DNA of 64,000 nucleotides from UMGS172 sp964424555 (lineage in GTDB: Bacteria > Bacillota > Clostridia > Oscillospirales > Acutalibacteraceae). The stretch lies in NCBI GenBank assembly GCA_964424555.1, contig CAYRIX010000002.1, positions 1-64,000 of the forward strand, read 5' to 3'. The notes below the pieces were generated by a model. It was not told the DNA's origin, did no database searches, and saw only the letters and a program-made list of their open reading frames with translations. A program made the position numbers and the translations under genes. Position 1 is the first letter of the stretch. Each line of letters starts with the position of its first letter. Positions 8,896 to 15,484 of this stretch are shown here, piece by piece.

Positions 8896-11800
8896 TTACT
8901 TTTTATACTCTGAAATCTTACGTGCGATCTCATTGTCAGCAACTTCGCCCCACTCAAGCATGGCGTCTTTTTCGTTGCTTTCGTTATTGAGAACTGCCCA
9001 GTAAGCCTGATCGACTGCACGAGATACGTAGTAGCCGCCCGGCAGTTCGGGAAGCTCCTCGACCTTAGACCACTGCTCAAGCAGTATCTGGAGGTCGTCA
9101 GCATTCCAGGAATATGAGCTGAATGCCTCTTTGTTGGCAGTTGCAGTACGGGATACAACACCAAGTATAGACTCAACGTTATTATTGTATCTGAGCTGAG
9201 TGTCAGCCGAAGTCCACCAACAGATGAACTCCCATGCGCCATCCTTGTTGGGTGAACGCTTAACAACACCGCATCCGGTTCCCGATCCTGCGATGGAGTT
9301 ATTGATTCCGGTCATTTCGCCGGCCTCATCATAGACGGGATTGCCGGGGATAGTTGTGATCTTCCAGCGTCCCTGAATTTCAGGAGCTGCCTGAGTAAGC
9401 TGAGTATATGTGGTATAGCTCGAGATTCCCAAGGGAGCGGTACCTGTACGGAAACGGTTGTAGAAGTCGATCTGCTTTTCAATACCGTACTTGGTATAGA
9501 AGTCAGTCCACTGAGTAAACGCTGCTATAGCGTCGCCGCCTGTGAGATTGGTCTTGTTACGGCCGTCATTATAAAGAGTAACATCATTCTGGGTCAGCAT
9601 GGTCGGGAACATATGCAAGCTACCCATACCCGCATTGACCGTAGTAGTGGATGCTATCTTGGTGTACGGCACATAAGCGTCCATGTTATTACGCTGAAGA
9701 ATTGTGGCGGCATCAAGGAACTCGGTCCATGTCCAACCCAATCCGTCGTTGGCGGTGGCGGGATCTTCAATTCCAAGATCCTCAAATATATCGGTACGGT
9801 AGTACATTATAAAGAAGCCCTGAGTATCGGGGAGAGCAAACAACTGCATATCGCCCGTACCGTCATCGTACCAATAAGGAGTGGATGCATGGTCGTTTAC
9901 AATGTCAACATAATCGCCATTCTCGTCATATTTACCTTGGAAGCGCTTAAGAACGGTCTTGTAGTCCAACAGATATGTGGAGCCGTCATCTACAGTGGAG
10001 TACTTTGGATCTACCTCTGCCGAGAAATTAGTTAGATCATACAAAGCACCACGCATACCGAGGTTAACAGGATCGGTGCGGCTCATATGGAGTCTTATAT
10101 CAGGGAAGTTACCTGCAAGAAGACCGTTGATAAGCGAAGCGTTAACTATTTCAAGCTCAACGCCGATACCTGTCTCATAGGTGAACGAGTCCTGAATGAG
10201 GTTGCTCAGAACCTGTGTCTGATCACGTCCCCAGTTAACCCATATACGGACCGAGCCTCTGGCATCGGCCGCAACAGAGCCACCGATAGAGGTGAAATCA
10301 TCGGTAAAGGAGGCGAAGAAACGCTTACAGCTAAAGGCGAATGACTTACCGAAGGATGAGGTATTGTCCTTAAAGCCCTTGGACGGAGATGCAAGCTGCA
10401 TCTGATCAACGCTCAAAGGCATCGTCTTCATTTCATACAGCCAAGAACATACAGTGGTGTAGTTGGAATAGAAGTCCGATACATAGTTCTGAGCAGTGTA
10501 CTGGTTATCGTACATCTCCTTGAGAACACGGGCCATATTGTTCAATGCTGCGATGTATTTGTTGCTTCGGTCACCCGAAAGAGCCTTCATGTCCGAAGAA
10601 AGCTTGTTAAGGTCTTCATAGCAGCCGAGCAAGGTCTCTTGGAAGTTCGGTATCTGTCTGAACAGATCATAGTCACGGTTCGGGTCGGGAGAGTCACTGG
10701 TGATCATGATGATATCAATATAGGTATCACCGATAACATCAACAATCTCCTCGAGTCTTGAATAGAACTCAGCAGTCTCACCGAGGGTGACGGTAAGAGC
10801 AAAGGTGTGCGTACCCTTGGTAAGATAGAACTTATAAGGCTCTACCTTTTCTTCGCTTACTGTCTCACCTATAGTTTTGAAGCTCCAATCGGTGCAGTAG
10901 TCAAATCTGAGGTTCTTGCACTCCTCGAACGGAATTACTCCGTCGATAGCCAATGAGCGGTATGTGAAGCCGTCGATAATGGCAGCCTGCTTATAATTGA
11001 TGCCAAAGGTATACAGACCATCAGCAGGGACCTCGACCATCCATGTAATGGTCTCGCCGGGGACCTGCCAGTTAGTGCTACCTATGTAGTTAAGAATAGA
11101 CTTAACGGGGCTGTTGGGAGTAATATCCGACGAGCTGTTGTCTGCCTTAGCAACAAGCGAGTTGGTTGACTTAAGCCAAGCATCCTCACCCTCAAATTCG
11201 ATAACCTCGCCCGAATAATCGGCTTTGCCGTTATTGGCAGCCGAATACTCGTCGTAAGTAACAACAGTCTCGGGAACCTTTAATATAATACTTGCAAGGG
11301 CAACGGGCTCGTATACAGATTCAACAGTGATGGTGTGTTTGCCTGCAGTAAGCAATACCTTGTAGGGGTCAGCAACGACACCGACAGGATCTACTGCATA
11401 CTGTGTGACAAACTGACCGTACTCAACCTGCTCGGGAGTAAGCTCATTTCCGATGGTATCAACACGAACATCACCTGCAGGCTTGTCAGCTGTGGAACCG
11501 CTGTTTACAAACATGCGGGGCAAAGACAATGCCTCAAGACCGGAATAAAGATATTTACCGTCGATCTTAATACCAAGCTCAACAGGGCTGGTGCTGCTCT
11601 TGTCGTCAGAGGTATCTGCAGTGCCGCCTGTCTTGGTAAGAGGAAGGTATGTAAAAGCAAGATTATAAATACCGTCCTCAGGAACCTCTACCTCATAGGT
11701 AACATAGCCCTGCTGCTGGAAAGTAAGATTATCCCTCCATGTAAGACAGGTCTTGCTCTCCTTCTTCTGAGATACAGCGTCCAACAGGACCTCATACTGC

Positions 11801-12093
11801 TCCTGTGACAAAACACTGACAGTACCGTCGGCACCCTCGTACTCATGCTCGGCCGCTTCTACATAGTTCAGCGGATCGATAACTATGTCTTCCTTGGCAT
11901 AGCTGCTTGAGGATATGGATTCGAGGTACTTGACATACTCGTCTGACACATCGCCGCCAGTAACTGTGTTCTCGGTTACGGGAGCATCACTGTTTTGTAC
12001 TTCCTCCGCCGAGGCAGGAAGCACAGCAAAAAGCGATACCATGAGCACGGTTACAAGAACAATGGCCAGCAATCGGATTTTACCAGAATTCAT
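8896..12093 (-). CDS. Giant extracellular solute-binding protein with N-terminal carbohydrate-binding-like domains
   Basis: The preferred start is ATG 12093, with AAGGTGAA just upstream and a clean signal peptide (KIRLLAIVLVTVLMVSLF, then ASAEE); 1,065 residues result. Two jelly-roll-like repeats come first (about residues 55-280 and 300-450), sharing the phrases VTYEVEVPEDGIYNLAF and ITWMVEVPADGLYTFGI. A helical linker follows. From about residue 610 to the end lies a family-1 solute-binding domain (VRIWVNWGRDQTQVL onward). Such proteins are usually about 400-550 residues, so this is an unusual fusion. The signal peptide lacks a lipobox Cys and no C-terminal anchor is visible, which is odd for a Gram-positive binding protein. 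First gene of the operon. Confidence 0.8.
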   Translation of the reverse strand: MNSGKIRLLAIVLVTVLMVSLFAVLPASAEEVQNSDAPVTENTVTGGDVSDEYVKYLESISSSSYAKEDIVIDPLNYVEAAEHEYEGADGTVSVLSQEQYEVLLDAVSQKKESKTCLTWRDNLTFQQQGYVTYEVEVPEDGIYNLAFTYLPLTKTGGTADTSDDKSSTSPVELGIKIDGKYLYSGLEALSLPRMFVNSGSTADKPAGDVRVDTIGNELTPEQVEYGQFVTQYAVDPVGVVADPYKVLLTAGKHTITVESVYEPVALASIILKVPETVVTYDEYSAANNGKADYSGEVIEFEGEDAWLKSTNSLVAKADNSSSDITPNSPVKSILNYIGSTNWQVPGETITWMVEVPADGLYTFGINYKQAAIIDGFTYRSLAIDGVIPFEECKNLRFDYCTDWSFKTIGETVSEEKVEPYKFYLTKGTHTFALTVTLGETAEFYSRLEEIVDVIGDTYIDIIMITSDSPDPNRDYDLFRQIPNFQETLLGCYEDLNKLSSDMKALSGDRSNKYIAALNNMARVLKEMYDNQYTAQNYVSDFYSNYTTVCSWLYEMKTMPLSVDQMQLASPSKGFKDNTSSFGKSFAFSCKRFFASFTDDFTSIGGSVAADARGSVRIWVNWGRDQTQVLSNLIQDSFTYETGIGVELEIVNASLINGLLAGNFPDIRLHMSRTDPVNLGMRGALYDLTNFSAEVDPKYSTVDDGSTYLLDYKTVLKRFQGKYDENGDYVDIVNDHASTPYWYDDGTGDMQLFALPDTQGFFIMYYRTDIFEDLGIEDPATANDGLGWTWTEFLDAATILQRNNMDAYVPYTKIASTTTVNAGMGSLHMFPTMLTQNDVTLYNDGRNKTNLTGGDAIAAFTQWTDFYTKYGIEKQIDFYNRFRTGTAPLGISSYTTYTQLTQAAPEIQGRWKITTIPGNPVYDEAGEMTGINNSIAGSGTGCGVVKRSPNKDGAWEFICWWTSADTQLRYNNNVESILGVVSRTATANKEAFSSYSWNADDLQILLEQWSKVEELPELPGGYYVSRAVDQAYWAVLNNESNEKDAMLEWGEVADNEIARKISEYKK

Positions 12094-12192
12094 TTCTTCA
12101 CCTTCAAAAAAGAGATTTAAACAATGCCCCTTGCAAGAGCAACAAAGCGAATTTGCAGACAAATATCCACTTTGCATAATGTTCTACGTAGT

Positions 12193-12221
12193 ATTATCTA
12201 ACAAATCGGTCATTTTGTCAA
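12193..12221 (-). promoter_or_regulatory. Sigma-A promoter of the dual-importer operon
   Basis: Minus-strand TTGACA (12221-12216) and GATAAT (12198-12193) are spaced by 17 bp, about 100 bp upstream of the fusion binding-protein start. The spacer carries GACCGATTT, similar to the CCCGATTTA inside the spacer of the promoter at 400-428. Confidence 0.7.
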
Positions 12222-12498
12222 TAACAATTTAGCAAAAATATACGAAATTCGGCAAAAAATTTTTATTTTTTATACCAACACTTATATGCAATTTTCCTTA
12301 TTTAGGTTTCGAGAAGACCTTTTCGTTGTCATATTGCACAAATTTTATCGCCACCTCCCACATGATATTCGAGTCCCCAATCGCTATCTACGGTACATTG
12401 TTACGCTTTAAGCGACATATTATCTAACATGTCCGACTCTTTTAAATAATATATATTGCAAAATGGCCGATTGAATGTTGATTTTGACCAATATGCAC
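12222..12498. other. Non-coding region upstream of the dual-importer operon
   Basis: This AT-rich stretch holds no convincing gene. Visible structure: ATTATCTAACA at 12419-12429 repeats the sequence at 12193-12203 that covers the operon promoter's -10 element; CAAAATGGCCGATT at 12459-12472 is a near copy, on the opposite strand, of 12204-12217 (one mismatch); and a small palindrome CGCTTTAAGCG lies at about 12405-12415. These could be regulator sites. No riboswitch-like fold was recognised. Confidence 0.45.
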
Positions 12499-12526
12499 AA
12501 AAAATCCGAGCTGTTTTACAGCTCGG
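12499..12526 (-). terminator. Intrinsic terminator of eno, overlapping its last codons
   Basis: A perfect 9-bp stem TCCGAGCTG/CAGCTCGGA (12505-12513 and 12518-12526) with a short loop is followed on the minus strand by a run of six T. The upstream arm encodes the last residues of enolase and the stop codon lies at the loop edge. Confidence 0.88.
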
Positions 12527-13736
12527 ACTCAATTTTCAGCAGTCGATTGTATTTTGAAGTGCGGTCGGTACGGCAGGGAGCTCCCGACTTTATATATTCT
12601 GCACCCACGCCCACCGCAAGGTCGGCAATGAAGGTATCCTCGGTCTCGCCCGAGCGGTGTGAGATAACGGCGGTATAGCCCGCCTGCTTGGCAATTTCAA
12701 TGACCTCAAGCGTTTCGGACAGCGTGCCTATCTGGTTAAGCTTAACCAGAACGGCGTTGGCTATTCCCTGCTCTATCCCGCTTTTCAGACGCTCGGGGTT
12801 GGTCACAAACAGATCATCTCCCACAAGCATTGCCCTGCCTGACAGCTTTTGGGTCATGGTCTTCCAGCCCGAGTAATCCTCCTCGCTCAAGCCGTCTTCT
12901 ACCGAGATAATAGGATAATCACGGATAAGCCCCGATATCTTCTCGGTCAGACTTTGTGATGTCAGCGTTTCGCCGCACTTCGGCAAGCGGTATTCCCCAT
13001 CCCTATACCATTCGCTCGAGGCAACATCAAGAGCGATCTTAACGTCATCGGTTGAATATCCTGCGGTGCTGATACCCTTGATTATATACTCTATGACCTC
13101 ACGGTCATCACGGAGATCGGGTGAGAAGCCGCCCTCGTCTCCGACACCCGTAGATTTCCCCGCCGCCTTGAGTACGGTGCCTAACGCATGGTATACCTCA
13201 GCGCCTGCTCTGAGCTTTTCTGAAAAGCTTCCTTTGGTCGGCACTATCATGAATTCCTGAATATCGATATTATTGGCTGCGTGCGCTCCGCCGTTAAGAA
13301 TGTTCATCATCGGAGTAGGGAGTCTTAGCCCGCTTATTCCACCCAGATAGCGGTATAAGGGCACTCGGTAGTGACGTGCCGAGGCACGTGCCACAGCCAT
13401 TGATACGGCCAACATGGCATTAGCACCCAAATGGCTTTTGTTGGGTGTTCCGTCGAGCTTTATCAACTCACGGTCTATCTGTTTTTGATTAAGAGTGCCT
13501 ATCTCACGCAGGCGGGGTGCAATAACCGTGTTTATGTTGTTGACCGCCTTGCTTACACCCTTTCCGCAATATCTCTCACCGCCGTCACGCAGCTCATGTG
13601 CCTCGAATTTTCCCGTGGAAGCACCCGACGGAGCTATAGCCACCGCACGACAGCCGTCGCTGAGCATTACCTCTGCCGCAACTGTCGGATTACCTCTTGA
13701 ATCCAATACCTCAAGACCCTTGACCTCGATTATCAC
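12516..13736 (-). CDS. eno: Enolase
   Basis: Glycolytic 2-phosphoglycerate dehydratase, 406 residues, slightly shorter than the usual 420-435. Family marks are clear: LDSRGNPTV near residue 11, SHLGANAMLAVSMA, GVGDEGGFSPDL near 197 and SHRSGETEDTFIADLAVG near 358. Magnesium-binding acidic residues sit in conserved contexts (KIALDVASSE, ISVEDGL, LVGDDLFVT). The start is GTG at 13736 with AAAGGATG upstream; no ATG fits the conserved N-terminus. Monocistronic: divergent from the next operon and ended by its own terminator. No convincing promoter was identified for it in the 200-bp intergenic region. Confidence 0.97.
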   Translation of the reverse strand: MIIEVKGLEVLDSRGNPTVAAEVMLSDGCRAVAIAPSGASTGKFEAHELRDGGERYCGKGVSKAVNNINTVIAPRLREIGTLNQKQIDRELIKLDGTPNKSHLGANAMLAVSMAVARASARHYRVPLYRYLGGISGLRLPTPMMNILNGGAHAANNIDIQEFMIVPTKGSFSEKLRAGAEVYHALGTVLKAAGKSTGVGDEGGFSPDLRDDREVIEYIIKGISTAGYSTDDVKIALDVASSEWYRDGEYRLPKCGETLTSQSLTEKISGLIRDYPIISVEDGLSEEDYSGWKTMTQKLSGRAMLVGDDLFVTNPERLKSGIEQGIANAVLVKLNQIGTLSETLEVIEIAKQAGYTAVISHRSGETEDTFIADLAVGVGAEYIKSGAPCRTDRTSKYNRLLKIESEL

Positions 13737-13857
13737 AAAATCATCCTTTCTGTCGCTGCTTAAAACCTATCTTTGAGCATATTTTTGACAGCAATGCGGT
13801 ATTTTATTAAAATTTAGGACTATTTATTCTGCAAAATCTGTAAAAGCTTAAAATTCG

Positions 13858-13886
13858 TTGACTTTTTAATGTAAAAGATTTATTAT
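13858..13886 (+). promoter_or_regulatory. Sigma-A promoter for the HprK-like/rlmB operon
   Basis: TTGACT (13858-13863) and TATTAT (13881-13886) are spaced 17 bp, about 50 bp before the ATG at 13936. Confidence 0.8.
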
Positions 13887-13935
13887 ATATATTATAATAA
13901 TTACAGGATGTCAAAAACCAAACTGGAGGTTTTGT

Positions 13936-14661
13936 ATGAGCTACGGTCAATACCTGATAGCTGGTCTCAAGGTCGAGATGGAGGTAAACGGAGAAATGCT
14001 TCGTTCACGAAGCGAGAAATACCGTACCGAATTCGACGGAGAGCCTGATATGGTCATCGTTCCGTCAAGAGAAAATCTTGATCGCATGCAGAGTGATTAT
14101 CCGAGGCTGTCACCCGACGCCGTGGAGTACCTCGGTACAGGCTGTATGTTTTATTACAGATTGCTCAGGTTTGATGGCTTCCTGCTTCACTCCTCGACCA
14201 TAAGCTACAACGGTAAAGCGTACATATTCACGGCCGACAGCGGTACGGGTAAGTCGACCCACACTTCACTCTGGCGTCAATATCTTGACGGTGTTGTTAT
14301 GATAAACGACGACAAGCCTGCCATCAAGCTCATTGACGGACAGTTTCAGGCCATTGGAACACCGTGGAGCGGAAAGACCGACCAGAATGCCGATATCTCG
14401 GTGCCTGTTGGCGGTGTTGTATTGCTCCACCGTGGCAGTGTAAACACCATCCGCCCTGCAACAACGCTCGAAGCAATACCCTTTCTGATGCGTCAGACAC
14501 AGGTGCCCTCTAAGCCCGAAACCGTTGATATGCTGACCAACCTGTTGGACAAGTTCCTGCGCCAGACCCCGATATATGTGCTGGAATGTGATATGAGTGA
14601 GGATGCCGTTAAAACGTCCTTTGAAGCTTTAACGGGAACAAAATACGAAAAAAGGAAATAA
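13936..14661 (+). CDS. HPr kinase / PEP-carboxykinase-like P-loop protein
   Basis: 241 residues. A Walker A motif is seen near residue 101 (TADSGTGKSTHTSLW), followed by VMINDDKPAI, equivalent to the acidic metal-binding pair of HPr kinase, and GTPWSGKTDQN, which resembles the Pro-Trp-Ser-Gly segment of ATP-dependent PEP carboxykinase. It lacks the N-terminal domain of true HprK, so it is a stand-alone HprK C-terminal-like kinase/phosphatase fold. The substrate is unknown. ATG at 13936 has GGAGG ten bases upstream. It is the first gene of the run ending with the O-antigen-ligase-like gene; the next gene starts 2 bp after its stop. Confidence 0.75.
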   Translation: MSYGQYLIAGLKVEMEVNGEMLRSRSEKYRTEFDGEPDMVIVPSRENLDRMQSDYPRLSPDAVEYLGTGCMFYYRLLRFDGFLLHSSTISYNGKAYIFTADSGTGKSTHTSLWRQYLDGVVMINDDKPAIKLIDGQFQAIGTPWSGKTDQNADISVPVGGVVLLHRGSVNTIRPATTLEAIPFLMRQTQVPSKPETVDMLTNLLDKFLRQTPIYVLECDMSEDAVKTSFEALTGTKYEKRK

Positions 14662-14663
14662 TT

Positions 14664-15464
14664 ATGTCCGAATTTGAATTTAAAGAAGAAAATACCGAAG
14701 GGTCGGGAGATGCCCGATTTACCGATGTTATCGTCGGTCGAAACCCTGTTGCCGAGGCACTGCGCTCAGGCCGTGAGATAGATAAGCTGCTTATTGCCCA
14801 CGGTTCTATGAACGGTTCGGTAAGAGCATTGGTGGCAAAGTGCCGTGAAAAAGGCATTCCTGTCAAGGAGGTCGCTCCTCAAAAGCTTGATTTTATGAGC
14901 GGCGGAGCGTCACATCAAGGCGTAGCGTTGGTCGTTGCCTCTCATAAATACTGTGAAGTAAGCGATATATTGGAGCATGCTGCCGAAAAAGGAGAGGCTC
15001 CGTTTATTATAATCTGCGACGGAATAGAGGATCCTCACAATCTCGGCGCTATAATCCGTACTGCAGAGGCCTGCTCGGTTCACGGTATAATTATCCCGAA
15101 GCGTCGCAGTGCTTCCTTGAATGCCGTTGTTGCCAAAGCATCGGCCGGTGCCTTGGAGTATATGCATGTTGCACGTGTAACTAACATCACCTCATGCATT
15201 GAAGAACTTAAGGAGAAAGGTCTTTGGATCTATGCCGCCGACATGGACGGTCAGCCTTGGTGCTCGGTTGATTACAGAGGAGCCTGTGCGTTTGTTATAG
15301 GCTCGGAGGGCAGAGGAGTCAGTGCTCTTGTAAAAAAGAGCTGTGATGTCACTGTCGCAATGCCTATGATGGGCAAGATCAATTCTCTCAACGCTTCGGT
15401 AGCTGCCGGAGTGCTGATGTATGAAGCCGCAAGGCAAAAGCAAGGAATCAAGGCTAATAACTAA
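14664..15464 (+). CDS. rlmB: 23S rRNA 2'-O-methyltransferase, TrmH/SpoU family (RlmB-like)
   Basis: 266 residues with an N-terminal substrate-binding domain (VGRNPVAEALRSG) and a SPOUT methyltransferase domain. The three SPOUT motifs are visible: DGIEDPHNLGAIIRTAEA, VIGSEGRGVSALVKK and MPMMGKINSLNASVAAGVLMYE; the last two form the knotted S-adenosylmethionine site. Known RlmB modifies G2251 of 23S rRNA; other TrmH paralogues modify other sites, so exact specificity is inferred. ATG at 14664 follows AAAAAAGGAAATAATT. Confidence 0.9.
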   Translation: MSEFEFKEENTEGSGDARFTDVIVGRNPVAEALRSGREIDKLLIAHGSMNGSVRALVAKCREKGIPVKEVAPQKLDFMSGGASHQGVALVVASHKYCEVSDILEHAAEKGEAPFIIICDGIEDPHNLGAIIRTAEACSVHGIIIPKRRSASLNAVVAKASAGALEYMHVARVTNITSCIEELKEKGLWIYAADMDGQPWCSVDYRGACAFVIGSEGRGVSALVKKSCDVTVAMPMMGKINSLNASVAAGVLMYEAARQKQGIKANN

Positions 15465-15484
15465 GCAATAATGGAGTTGATAAT

